Positions 36,363-45,728 of a stretch of DNA of 64,000 nt are shown here, in pieces. The translations under genes and the position numbers were made by a program. Below the pieces are notes generated by a model, which saw only the letters and a list, made by a program, of their open reading frames with translations, did not search any database and was not told the DNA's origin. Every line of letters starts with the position of its first letter. Position 1 is the stretch's first letter. The DNA is from CAZPHU01 sp964419255 (GTDB taxonomy: Bacteria > Fibrobacterota > Chitinivibrionia > Chitinivibrionales > CAYFVL01): positions 48,075 through 112,074 of the forward strand of contig CAYQOU010000004.1 of the NCBI GenBank assembly GCA_964419255.1. The letters are read 5' to 3'.

Positions 36363-36436
36363 GGGCGCATGGCTCAGTTGGTTAGAGCGCCGCGTTCACA
36401 TCGCGGAGATCGCTGGTTCGAGTCCAGCTGCGCCCA
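36363..36436 (+). tRNA. tRNA-Val (anticodon CAC)
   Basis: 74 bases folding as a full cloverleaf: acceptor GGGCGCA / TGCGCCC with discriminator A; D arm from GCTCAGTTGGTTAGAGC; anticodon stem CCGCG / CGCGG with loop TTCACAT (anticodon CAC, reading GTG); variable loop AGATC; T arm GCTGGTTCGAGTCCAGC. CCA is not encoded. The strong promoter sits 11 bases upstream. Confidence 0.97.
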
Positions 36437-36465
36437 ATTACCATTTGTGAGGAATTTCCTGTTCA

Positions 36466-37938
36466 ATGAAATTACCTGCCAACCTGCCAGTTATTGCAAA
36501 GGATGTCCTTCATTTCAGTCCTCTTTTAGTTATCTTAGCGGCTTTTGCTTTCAGCGGATCTCATGCTCAAGAGTGTGTCACTTTTCAGAATCCGCCTCAG
36601 GCGACATCTTTGGAAACAGGCGTATGTACCTTATCTGTTGAGGCCTGCGAGCAAATAGAAGAAGTCACTTTTTATGCCGACTATCTTTCCCGGGACGGAA
36701 TCAATCGGGAAGAACTCAAAGTAGCAACCATTTCCCGTGCCCCGTTCAAGTTCCTCTGGGATGTCACCTCACTTCCAAACCAGCTCTATGAAGGGATGAC
36801 CATAAGCGCGATTGCTGTTGATGAAGAAGGCACAGAGGAACGACTCGTCAGAGGAGGCATCTTTCTCACTCACGAAAAGATTCACCATCCTAAATATTAC
36901 ATCTCATATGCCCCGCACCAGGACATCAAAACGGTAGAACCCATTACGCTTCTTTCCAGCCTTGGATCAGCTACAGCCCGTGCCTTCATATCCTGGAATA
37001 GTAATGATCTGGTTTTTTACGTGGATGTCGAAGACCGTTTGTTTTATTCCGATCTTCCAAAACAAAAATACTCCCAACTGGGTATCGAGATACTGATAGA
37101 CCCCTTACTTACCCGCTCCCCCTTTCCCTCAAAAAACACGTTGAAATTTGTGATTCCTTTGAATGGAAAACCCTTGCTGGAAAAAGTTGTTACGAATATA
37201 GATGGAAACAAATCTTTCGAGCTGGTGAAAACACAGTCTGAGGTCAGCTTCCCTGCAACCGTGAAGAAAGAAGATTTTAAGGGATACAGTATTAGTTTTC
37301 GTGTTCCGAAAACACATTTTGGTGACAAAATCCCGCAAACCTTTGGGTTGAATATCATTGCTAAAGCAATAGACAGCAATGCGGATATTCAGAAGATGTC
37401 ATGGGTACAACAGAATGCTCAATATATCTACAGCCCCTTTGTCTGGGGTACAGCAAGGCTGCAAGAGAGGCCTCTTTTTTCAAACCCCCTCTACCTCTGG
37501 CTGACCAGTTTTTTCCTGGGATTTCTCATTGGTGCCGGCATAATGATGCTTTTTTCTTCTTTGCGACACAAAAAAAATTCCCTGCACAAGTTTGAGCTCT
37601 CGCAAGAAGACAAAAGAGCCTATTCAGCCATTCTCAATATCATTGAGAATAATATTACCAAAAAAAACCTGGTGCTGGAAAAAGTCTCCCAGCAGACGCG
37701 TATCCCAACCCGACGTATAAATGCTCTGATGAAGAAAAATCAGAATGAGGATTTTGATTCATTTGTCATGAGGTCACGGGTTGAGATCGCAAAAGAACGC
37801 CTTCGGTCCTCCCACTCCAGCGAAACATCTGTCGCGGCACTCTGCGGTTTCCGATCTGTAGAAGAAATGGAAAAGCAGTTCAGACGCTTCGCAAGTACGA
37901 CACCGTATCGTTTCCGGGAAGAACATCAGGTCACCTGA
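36466..37938 (+). CDS. Membrane-spanning AraC-type regulator with periplasmic CBM9-like sensor domain
   Basis: 490 residues. Residues 1-35 are a signal/anchor stretch. The periplasmic part (about 36-340) includes an early Ig-like region and then a domain resembling CBM9 carbohydrate-binding modules: ARAFISWNSNDLVFYVDVEDR and LGIEILIDPL. A membrane helix at about 341-365 (YLWLTSFFLGFLIGAGIMML) leads to a cytoplasmic AraC helix-turn-helix domain (about 385-490) ending TTPYRFREEH. It would therefore be a one-component regulator sensing an external sugar and binding DNA directly. A GAGGA sits 12 bases before the ATG. Confidence 0.75.
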   Translation: MKLPANLPVIAKDVLHFSPLLVILAAFAFSGSHAQECVTFQNPPQATSLETGVCTLSVEACEQIEEVTFYADYLSRDGINREELKVATISRAPFKFLWDVTSLPNQLYEGMTISAIAVDEEGTEERLVRGGIFLTHEKIHHPKYYISYAPHQDIKTVEPITLLSSLGSATARAFISWNSNDLVFYVDVEDRLFYSDLPKQKYSQLGIEILIDPLLTRSPFPSKNTLKFVIPLNGKPLLEKVVTNIDGNKSFELVKTQSEVSFPATVKKEDFKGYSISFRVPKTHFGDKIPQTFGLNIIAKAIDSNADIQKMSWVQQNAQYIYSPFVWGTARLQERPLFSNPLYLWLTSFFLGFLIGAGIMMLFSSLRHKKNSLHKFELSQEDKRAYSAILNIIENNITKKNLVLEKVSQQTRIPTRRINALMKKNQNEDFDSFVMRSRVEIAKERLRSSHSSETSVAALCGFRSVEEMEKQFRRFASTTPYRFREEHQVT

Positions 37939-37975
37939 TTTCTGATTGAAAGAATCCCGATGCCCGGCAAATTGT

Positions 37976-38009
37976 GCAAATCGCAGGGAGAGAATCGCTC
38001 GAATCGGAT
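37976..38009 (+). repeat. Dispersed 34-bp repeat
   Basis: Hexamers AAATCG, GAATCG and CGAATC. The spacing is exact, but the closing AGGT is replaced by GGAT. Located between the convergent AraC-type regulator and hybrid kinase genes. Confidence 0.6.
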
Positions 38010-38120
38010 ACGAACCCGATTTTAGATGTGAATTAAAGATAAAGAAAAACAGCCGTGCTTTCTATTAGATTGTAAAGAGAGAGGTAGTGGCTCTGTGTAA
38101 GACAGAAGAACTTCGCCTGC

Positions 38121-40211
38121 CTATCGATTGAATTTTAGATGTCTTTTCTTTGCAAGGTATAGGGCTTTCTGGATTTCCAGATCGAGTCTGCTTTTATCAT
38201 ACGGCTTAGTAAACCATCGATAGATCTTAAGCTCATTGATGCTTTTTTCTAGCGGTGGATATCCTGATACAACGAACACGATGAGATCACCCTTGAGGGC
38301 TCTGAGTTTTTCGACAACGGTATGGGGGTTTTCATTGCCCAGTCGCCAGTCCATTATCAGCACCCGGCAATCGTCTATGTGATCTCGTAGAGCGTTTTCT
38401 CCCTGTTCACATGTAGATGCTTCAAGAACCTCATATTTCAACTCGTTTAGGAAAAACCGCAGGATATCTCGTATCTTAGGATCATCATCAAGAATCAGAA
38501 TTGTAGTTTTTATCCTGTTGAGCATCACCGATTTGGTGTCTATATCCAGGTCACCCCTGTCACTTTCGGGTATCTCAATTCGAAAGGTTGTCCCCTCAGC
38601 ATCACTGTTTTCTATACTAACCTGACCGTTATGGAGTGTGATTATGCGTCGCACAAGAGCCAGGCCTAATCCTGTTCCTTTACCGGGTTTTTTCGTGGTG
38701 AAGAAGGGATCAAAAATTTTCTCCTGCAGCACTTCGGGAATTCCGGTACCAGTGTCGGAAAACCGAATCACCACGTTATTGGCTTCGCCCTGCTTGCGAA
38801 CGGCAAAACAATCGATAGTAATAGATCCCCCCTGCGGCATCGCATCACGGGCGTTTCCGAAGAAATTCTGAAATATTCGTTTCAGATAATTCGGATCAGC
38901 CTGAACGAAAAGAGCATCCTCGGCCGTGTTTAGATTAACGCTATAGGATGAGCCCAACTGCTCGGTGAGAAGTGGGATTGTTTCCCGCAAAAATGATATG
39001 ATCTCGATTGTGCTGTAATCCAGAGGTTTCTTTCGGCCCAAAGCAAACAGTTCCGAGACGAGAAATTTCGCATCCACCAGAGTCTCTGAGATCAATTTCA
39101 TCTGCTTCTTTGTTTCTTCCTCGCCTGTCTGGACCGATACTCTTTCCGTCAGATCGTTTACCGTCTGAAGGATATTGTTAAAATCGTGAGCCATGCCGCT
39201 GGCCAAGGTGCCGAGGGATTCCATTTTCTGGTACTGAAAAAACCGGTTAGCCATCTCCTCCCGCTGCCCGATGGCAAGTTCACGGTCCGTAACATCGACC
39301 ATGCTTCCGTCCCAACCAACCGGGCTGTCTTTCTCATCTACCGGTTGAATATTCATGTCGACGAATTTGACCGTTCCATTAAAATCCGATACCTGGAAAG
39401 TTCCTCTGGTCCCAAAAGGATCCAACCTGAATTGCTCCGGCTGGATGATAAAATCGCGAATATTTCGCCCGTGTATGATCTTTGAGGGAATGCCTAAAAT
39501 CGCATATGAGGCCATATTCGCCCATAGAAAATCCCCTTGTGCATTGAGCGTAAAAAGCATCTGGGGAAGACGGTGCACAAGATTATGATATCTTACCTCG
39601 GAATTGGAAACCTTCTGTATGGATTTGAAGTTGTTTCGGGAGGTAAGTCCACTGAGCACCCCTACAATCAGTAAAACCATAACACTTAACAGGTAAGTCG
39701 GACTCCAGCCTTGGATTAGTCCGCCTGTGGTTACAGCCTGCCATACATACAAAAGGGTCAGCTCCAGTGCCGCCAGAACCCCACCGAAAAGAGACAGGCG
39801 CACCTTGTGATGCAAGCCAGTAAAGGCAATCGCGATGAAATAAATCGCAAAAACAGCTCTGTTAATTTCCTCGACTTGAGCACCTGATAGTAAATAGGAA
39901 AAAATTATTGCCGTAACCGCAGTTACATCCAAAAAGGTCAATATGTAGACACTGTATCCCTTCACGATGTACCTTTTACTTGCCCTGGAAATAAAGGGCG
40001 ATGAGTAAAACACGATTCCCAAGGCAATGATGATTTGCAGTATGAACGGAATGAAGGGGATTTGACCTATGGCATAGGTATAGAGAGAAATGAGCGCAAA
40101 AGCAGATGCCAGTCCGAGACGTATCAGTGAGATCCAGTGCTCTGACTCAGCCTCTGCCATCAGGATGGCCTGTGTTTTACCAATGAGATTTCTTCTTGTC
40201 TCGATACTCAT
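38121..40211 (-). CDS. Hybrid sensor histidine kinase (membrane, PAS, HisKA, ATPase, receiver)
   Basis: About 697 residues from ATG 40211 (GTG 40271 is an upstream alternative; neither has a clear ribosome-binding site). Five or six membrane helices form the N-terminal sensor. A PAS domain follows (LVHRLPQMLFTLNAQGDFLWANMASYAILG). Next is HisKA with the phosphoacceptor in SGMAHDFNNILQT, then a HATPase with GNARDAMPQGG, DTGTGIP and GKGTGLGLAL. A C-terminal receiver has ILILDDDPK and phosphoacceptor Asp in LIMDWRLG. No separate output gene is adjacent. Confidence 0.9.
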   Translation of the reverse strand: MSIETRRNLIGKTQAILMAEAESEHWISLIRLGLASAFALISLYTYAIGQIPFIPFILQIIIALGIVFYSSPFISRASKRYIVKGYSVYILTFLDVTAVTAIIFSYLLSGAQVEEINRAVFAIYFIAIAFTGLHHKVRLSLFGGVLAALELTLLYVWQAVTTGGLIQGWSPTYLLSVMVLLIVGVLSGLTSRNNFKSIQKVSNSEVRYHNLVHRLPQMLFTLNAQGDFLWANMASYAILGIPSKIIHGRNIRDFIIQPEQFRLDPFGTRGTFQVSDFNGTVKFVDMNIQPVDEKDSPVGWDGSMVDVTDRELAIGQREEMANRFFQYQKMESLGTLASGMAHDFNNILQTVNDLTERVSVQTGEEETKKQMKLISETLVDAKFLVSELFALGRKKPLDYSTIEIISFLRETIPLLTEQLGSSYSVNLNTAEDALFVQADPNYLKRIFQNFFGNARDAMPQGGSITIDCFAVRKQGEANNVVIRFSDTGTGIPEVLQEKIFDPFFTTKKPGKGTGLGLALVRRIITLHNGQVSIENSDAEGTTFRIEIPESDRGDLDIDTKSVMLNRIKTTILILDDDPKIRDILRFFLNELKYEVLEASTCEQGENALRDHIDDCRVLIMDWRLGNENPHTVVEKLRALKGDLIVFVVSGYPPLEKSINELKIYRWFTKPYDKSRLDLEIQKALYLAKKRHLKFNR

Positions 40212-40393
40212 GATTGTTTGGCTGTTCTTTCTGAAGGCACAGAGAGGCATTACACCAGCGCTTGTATCCACTGGTAAAAATTTCTACTATCTAGTATACA
40301 AAATATGGGGAATAAATGCAATTAAAACATAAAACAACAAATACTTATCGCATGTCGAAAAATGGATTTTACCATTGCATTTATTAGAGCACG

Positions 40394-41251
40394 CTATTCC
40401 CAGTTCCAGTAATACCCGTTGCTGGTATAACAGATATCGCCCGATAAGGACGTGAGATCTAAAGGTACCTTGAGGTGGGTGACAATAAATCTTTTTACAT
40501 CCGGAGCCGGGTGATTATACGCGTTTTGGGCTCCACAGGATATGACTACCCTTCGAGGAGATGCAAATCCGTAAAATTGCTGCTGCAGTGAGCCACCGCT
40601 TCCGTGATGAGGAACGACCATCCAGTCTACATCCAGATTATAGCGTTGGTCTGAGGCGATCAGACGCATGGAAGACGAATCGATATCGCTGGTGATCAGA
40701 AATGATGTCGATTTGAAATCGACACGGAAGCAGCTACTGTACCTGTTTGTTGCCGTGGACGTCCCCCGTTCATCTTCCAATCGTTTCGAAGGCGGCCAAA
40801 GACAGGTAAATTGGACTCCGGATGGCCCATCGACAATGGCGCCCCGTGTCAGCCTGCGAAATCGCACAGCCCTATCCAGACAAGATACATGAGAGCGCAG
40901 CAGGACTGTATCTACCATTGCACCGACATACACAATGCCACTAAAGGAAAGAGTGTTCGGAAGGGAGCGTAATCCACCGACATGATCCTCATCGGTGTGA
41001 CTGATACAGATCCACTTCAGATAGGGATTGCCCGCTTTCTCGTAGGCCTGAGCCCATCTGCTACTATACTCTTCCTCACCAAAATCAATGGCCACCGCGG
41101 TATCCTCTCGCCACACTATCTGCGCAAGCCCGTTTTCCACATCTACAATCAGGCAGTGCAATTCATCCTGGATAATGCTTTCAACAGGAGAGCTGCAGGA
41201 CAGGTAAAAACAGATCAATAATACACTAAAAGCAAAAACTTGTCTGCGCAT
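40394..41251 (-). CDS. ComEC-C-terminal-like metallo-hydrolase, predicted lipoprotein
   Basis: About 285 residues from ATG 41251, selected because AGGGGG lies 9 bases upstream; the frame extends further but those residues overlap the upstream gene. A lipobox near Cys 19 (FYLSC) implies a lipid-anchored envelope enzyme. A metallo-beta-lactamase fold is shown by SHTDEDHVGG, SFLITSDID and VPHHGSGGS, the arrangement of the stand-alone ComEC nuclease-like domain. Substrate unknown; nuclease action outside the cytoplasm is plausible by analogy. Its start lies inside the end of the upstream gene (26-bp overlap). Confidence 0.8.
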   Translation of the reverse strand: MRRQVFAFSVLLICFYLSCSSPVESIIQDELHCLIVDVENGLAQIVWREDTAVAIDFGEEEYSSRWAQAYEKAGNPYLKWICISHTDEDHVGGLRSLPNTLSFSGIVYVGAMVDTVLLRSHVSCLDRAVRFRRLTRGAIVDGPSGVQFTCLWPPSKRLEDERGTSTATNRYSSCFRVDFKSTSFLITSDIDSSSMRLIASDQRYNLDVDWMVVPHHGSGGSLQQQFYGFASPRRVVISCGAQNAYNHPAPDVKRFIVTHLKVPLDLTSLSGDICYTSNGYYWNWE

Positions 41252-42857
41252 TGAATTCAACCCCCTCATAACGACTATCTTCAAAAATCGCACAAATTCT
41301 GCATGTCCCAAACGTCTTCTCAAAAAGATCCATCCTCAGAGTCATACCGGCTCGGGTATATGTATACATCCCAAATTTCTTCCTGAACAAAACATCTGCA
41401 GATGCACATAATATCGATAACAGATTCACTTTCATTTCAGCCTCTACATCTGCACCGGCAAGAGTATCTTCGATGATTCTAATGGCAGGTGTAATAGAAT
41501 ACTGCACCTCTTTATTAACTACTTTCGAGTGTCTGAGACTTATGTCATGAGCAATATCCTGTTGATACGCCTTACATCTATAGGAGAGGGTAAGCTTGAG
41601 TGGTTGTCTGCAGGAAATTTTATTCGTTAAATCAAATCTATACCGATCGGTGCTCTGTATCAGGCGATAATGAGCCCGAATATCGATCCTCTCCCAAAGC
41701 ATGAATACCGGCATCACCTCAACCTGAGTCAGTGCCTTGTTTTCCAAGGCGGAAACTCGACCGGAAATCCATTTATACTCCCGACTCAGCGGCAAATAAA
41801 TATCCTGGGGAAAATGAATTATGCGTACTGAAGCTCTGGAACGTCTTCTGTGAAAAGATAGAGTCCCCATTACAGGAATGATCCCCGGCTGCGTATCCAT
41901 CATGTCTCCATGCAGAGCTAACTTGAAGGAGCCGATTTCGCAGTGAACTCCCAGATGAGCTCCCAAAGCCCGCTCACTACGTGAGTCCCCTGGATGATTG
42001 TTGTCTGCCGTGACGAAATCCTCAGCCAATCGGTGCCAAGACACTCCTGGGGTCAATTCGCACCACCTGCGCACCGGTATTTTCGTGTTCAGAAACACAA
42101 TGCGCTCTGTAGGCCGATCATGAGCTATGCCTTCGATGCGAAACCCGGAAGAAAACGGGACACGCGCATACAAGCCGTTCCAGGTTGATGCGGTACCATA
42201 AAGCCAATTCGACCGGCGATTCTCCTGAAGAGTGGAATCTTTACCGAATCGTCCATACGCCAGTGAGATCACATCGGTGCCGCGAATGTTTCCTGTTTGG
42301 ATGGATAATCGGTCGGAGATGTCCAGGCAGACCACCCTGCGCTGCCAGCGAGCCGTCTGGTGATCAAGTTTGATAGTTCCTTTTGCTGAAATTTTATTTT
42401 TATGAGAAATATTGAATCGCACCCGTTGAGTGGTCTTGTCGGTAGAAGGGCGCAGTTTCGTATCAACTCGAATCATTGCGACTTTCGAATTCGACCAACT
42501 GGAAAAGGTTAAAACTGGCTGGAAAGAAATCAGGACTGGATAATCGCGGAATAATCGTTGTTGGTTGGCGAGCGTCCACGGTTGATAGTGCATCAGATCG
42601 GCTTCATCAGGCATGTGTTCCTTTAAAAAAGGAAACCGATCGTAAAGTATCGCAAGCTCTCCGGTTGCTATATCAAGTGGGTTGTCATAAAGCGGTTCGA
42701 TAAGCTCCCAGAAGGCGGAGTCGATCTCTCCCCGGGATACAAGCATCCGGGCGCTGGATTTGTCCGGCGGCAGCTTTTCGATGGTAAAACAATACCCATA
42801 CGCAATGAAAACAACACCACACAAGAACGCAACGAGATGGTGAATCCGAAAAGCCAT
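41226..42857 (-). CDS. Secreted protein with degenerate ComEA-like helix-hairpin-helix segment, unknown
   Basis: About 543 residues from ATG 42857, preceded by GAGGGTG 5-6 bases upstream. Signal peptide MAFRIHHLVAFLCGVVFIAYG. Residues about 45-90 (FWELIEPLYDNPLDIATGELAILYDRFPFLKEHM) resemble a degenerate ComEA-type helix-hairpin-helix. The rest is beta-rich, with many arginines and aromatics, possibly an outer-membrane barrel ending TSFCF. Adjacent to and overlapping the ComEC-like hydrolase gene, so the pair may handle DNA at the surface; this is speculative. Confidence 0.6.
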   Translation of the reverse strand: MAFRIHHLVAFLCGVVFIAYGYCFTIEKLPPDKSSARMLVSRGEIDSAFWELIEPLYDNPLDIATGELAILYDRFPFLKEHMPDEADLMHYQPWTLANQQRLFRDYPVLISFQPVLTFSSWSNSKVAMIRVDTKLRPSTDKTTQRVRFNISHKNKISAKGTIKLDHQTARWQRRVVCLDISDRLSIQTGNIRGTDVISLAYGRFGKDSTLQENRRSNWLYGTASTWNGLYARVPFSSGFRIEGIAHDRPTERIVFLNTKIPVRRWCELTPGVSWHRLAEDFVTADNNHPGDSRSERALGAHLGVHCEIGSFKLALHGDMMDTQPGIIPVMGTLSFHRRRSRASVRIIHFPQDIYLPLSREYKWISGRVSALENKALTQVEVMPVFMLWERIDIRAHYRLIQSTDRYRFDLTNKISCRQPLKLTLSYRCKAYQQDIAHDISLRHSKVVNKEVQYSITPAIRIIEDTLAGADVEAEMKVNLLSILCASADVLFRKKFGMYTYTRAGMTLRMDLFEKTFGTCRICAIFEDSRYEGVEFNAQTSFCF

Positions 42858-43179
42858 TGTGCACCCTCGCAGGGTTGAGTGCATCAGCCATCAGGAGATG
42901 TTCAATCAGGAATAATTATCGTCCAATATAGATTGCGCAAAAACAACAGATGTTTATTTCCTGACGAAAAGATCTTCAATCTATCGTATATTTTCTATAG
43001 ATGGATAAATAATTGTGAAAAAATGTAAATGTATGAATCGAATTCAACACTAACCGCCGATAATGTATTTTTTTTAGAAGACCAATCCTATGTTTCTTTT
43101 GAATACTGAGGTAAACGGGCAGCAATAATGCTGTGCTCAATAGCTTGGTGAACCAGATCGTACCCGAGATGCAGGTAAC
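42858..43179. other. Intergenic region before the patatin gene
   Basis: About 320 AT-rich bases between divergent genes. An inverted element ATCTAT...ATAGAT occurs near 42980-43003. A weak promoter-like pair, TTGAAT and AATAAT, separated by about 19 bases, is seen at about 43100-43130. No gene is evident. Confidence 0.4.
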
Positions 43180-45705
43180 ATGCGCAAATTTCACATTTTT
43201 TGCATATACATTCTTCTTATTGTTTCCGCGGTCTTTACTGCCCAATCTCTGGATGCCCCGCGTCTTGCGCTTGTTCTTAGCGGAGGTGGCTCCAGAGGCC
43301 TGGCCCAAATCGGTGTACTCAAAGCGCTGGAAGAAAACGACATAAAACCAGATCTGATCGTTGCTACCAGCATGGGAGCAATCATCGGAAGTTTATACTC
43401 TGTCGGTGTTTGCGCGGACACCTTAAAACATCTGGCCAACAGTATTGACTGGGAGCAGTTCTTTTCTAATGAAGCCGAAAGGAAATCCCTTCTGGTTAGT
43501 CAGAAAGCTGAGCCGGTTAACTACTTATTCGAGCTGCGCTTCGATAAGGACTTGACGCCGAAGCTTCCGAATTCCTTTTCCTATGGACAATCTTTTTTCA
43601 GTTTTCTGACTCCTCGCTTTGTTTCCCCGCTTTTTTATGCCGATGTAAATTTCGACAGCCTCCCCATTGCCCTTCGCGTTGTCAGCACCGACATTATCAC
43701 GGGAAAACTGGTCGTATTTTCAAAGGGTAATCTTTCAGCTGCGGTACGGGCCTCTTGCGGTATTCCGCTTGCCTTCTCGCCGGTAAAGATGGATAGTCTT
43801 TTATTGCTTGATGGTGGACTGACGGCAAACATACCGGTAAAGCCGGCAGTGGAGAAGAATGCCGAGTTTATTGTTGCAGTCGATGTCACCTCCCCGCTAT
43901 CCGATCCTCAAGAACTGGATAATCCAGTGCGGCTGGTTAATCAGGTAGTTGCCATCAGTATAGAGAAGCAAAAAAAGAACGATCGCGGATACGCCGACGT
44001 TACCATAACTCCCGAATTAGGGAAGACACGAAATACTGATTTTTCGCAAATCGACCACATCATCGAGCAGGGGTACCAATCGACTCTGCAGATGATTCCA
44101 CAGATACAAACCTGCCTGAAAAAAATAGACGCCACGGGTCTCGACACCTCTTCCACACCTGTTTCTCACCACTCGGCCCTGCCGCTACCGATTAGTTTCC
44201 GCTGTGAAGACAATCAGCTTTCTGAATCACTAAAGAGCCTCGAGAAAAAATTTGAAGGGAAAACAATTTCTTCGGATACTCTGGATGCCGTATTGCAGGC
44301 CCTTTTTGCCCAAACCGGTCATACGTTTGCCACATATACTACATCCGTTGGAAATAACCGAACCATTCTCAGCGTTGAGCCGGGGAAAATACACGATATA
44401 GTCGTTGAAGGAAATACCGGGACCACCTCATATATGATACTGAAAGCTGCAAATTTGAAGAGAGGTGCTTTTCTAAAGAAAGGGATGATCGAGAAAGGAA
44501 TCGGTCGTCTTTATGCCACAGGCTTGTTTAATACGGCTGACATGTACATGGATTCTTCATCAGTGTTGCACATCCTGGTTCAGGAAAAAGAATATTGGCG
44601 GACCCGTTTTGGTCTCAGATTCGATCAGTATCATCTGGGTGAGGGATATGTGCAGCCGGCATATGAGAATTTATTCGGTATGGGCATTTGTGCTCTTTTG
44701 CATCTTCAATACGGTATCCGGCGCGAAAAATATGCCTTTGAGCTTCAGGGAAGCAGTCTCTTTTCCCCCGCCCTGGCTAATAACGCTCTATTTCAGGCAT
44801 ATCTTTCTCGTGAAAGAGTTACTGACACGGTGATAGTAAGCGAGGATACTTCGGATACCGCCGTATACGAATCAGTAACCAGATACGCCGAAACGAGCCT
44901 CAGGAAAGCGGGGCTGCTGTTAATGGCGGGAGCGCAGCTTGGGCGTACCATGATGATCAGCGGAGGATTGCGAATAGAGAAATTTTCACTGAGCCGCAGC
45001 GGCAGTGAAGGGTTGGATTTGTGGAGCGCGAGTAACGGCAATCCACTGGGAGGATATCGCGATGGGATACGGTATCTGTTTTTACGCCTCAATATCGATA
45101 ATTTGGATCGCTTCCCCTTTCCACGCTATGGACAAAAACACTATATTACAGTTGGTGGCGCCAGTGATATCATCGGTGGAACTGAAAGCTTTGTCAATTT
45201 AAGCGGTAACCTTCGCCTCTTTTACACCCTTGGCGAACGACATACGATTTCTCCGCAAATTCAGTTTGCATGGGCAGATAAATCACTTCCAGCGGTTGAG
45301 CGCATCTATTTAGGCGGCATATTTCCGGAAGAAAAATACCGTGATTTAAGCGTTTATAATTATATCCCGTTCACCGGTCTTAAACCTCGTTCATTGCCGG
45401 GAGACATAATGGCGGTGATGAGCGGAAGCTATACCTTCTGTATACAAAAAAACTCTTTCATAACAACCACCTTGGACTGGGGATATGTTTGGCAACAGCC
45501 TGATTTTAGTTTCGATTCCAAAACGGCGCGAAAATTTGTACACGATGCCCCCCTTGGAGTGGGGATAGCATTCGCCTATCAATCATTCTTTGGCCCCATA
45601 CAGATTGCCTGGGGACGTCTGATTCGTACAAATGATAAGCTGAAAAACAGTTATGGAATAAAGGAAGAAAACATATTATACTTTTCTGCGGGATATGATT
45701 TTTAG
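43180..45705 (+). CDS. Patatin-like phospholipase with POTRA and BamA-type barrel (type Vd autotransporter)
   Basis: 841 residues. Signal peptide (about 1-22), then a patatin lipase domain: LALVLSGGGSRG (oxyanion hole), VATSMGAI with nucleophile Ser 64, and LLLDGGL with Asp 211. A POTRA domain follows near IHDIVVEGNTGTTSYMILKAANLKRG, then a 16-strand-like barrel ending NILYFSAGYDF. This is the PlpD-type layout, in which the barrel anchors the lipase to the outer membrane. The elbow reads A-T-S-M-G rather than the usual G-x-S-x-G. AGGT precedes the ATG. Confidence 0.88.
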   Translation: MRKFHIFCIYILLIVSAVFTAQSLDAPRLALVLSGGGSRGLAQIGVLKALEENDIKPDLIVATSMGAIIGSLYSVGVCADTLKHLANSIDWEQFFSNEAERKSLLVSQKAEPVNYLFELRFDKDLTPKLPNSFSYGQSFFSFLTPRFVSPLFYADVNFDSLPIALRVVSTDIITGKLVVFSKGNLSAAVRASCGIPLAFSPVKMDSLLLLDGGLTANIPVKPAVEKNAEFIVAVDVTSPLSDPQELDNPVRLVNQVVAISIEKQKKNDRGYADVTITPELGKTRNTDFSQIDHIIEQGYQSTLQMIPQIQTCLKKIDATGLDTSSTPVSHHSALPLPISFRCEDNQLSESLKSLEKKFEGKTISSDTLDAVLQALFAQTGHTFATYTTSVGNNRTILSVEPGKIHDIVVEGNTGTTSYMILKAANLKRGAFLKKGMIEKGIGRLYATGLFNTADMYMDSSSVLHILVQEKEYWRTRFGLRFDQYHLGEGYVQPAYENLFGMGICALLHLQYGIRREKYAFELQGSSLFSPALANNALFQAYLSRERVTDTVIVSEDTSDTAVYESVTRYAETSLRKAGLLLMAGAQLGRTMMISGGLRIEKFSLSRSGSEGLDLWSASNGNPLGGYRDGIRYLFLRLNIDNLDRFPFPRYGQKHYITVGGASDIIGGTESFVNLSGNLRLFYTLGERHTISPQIQFAWADKSLPAVERIYLGGIFPEEKYRDLSVYNYIPFTGLKPRSLPGDIMAVMSGSYTFCIQKNSFITTTLDWGYVWQQPDFSFDSKTARKFVHDAPLGVGIAFAYQSFFGPIQIAWGRLIRTNDKLKNSYGIKEENILYFSAGYDF

Positions 45706-45728
45706 TAATCTAGAGGTGTATATATAGA

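Noticed and set aside
36369..36641. 90-codon plus-strand frame overlapping the tRNA
   Set aside because: It starts inside the tRNA-Val gene and overlaps the AraC-type regulator gene in another frame.
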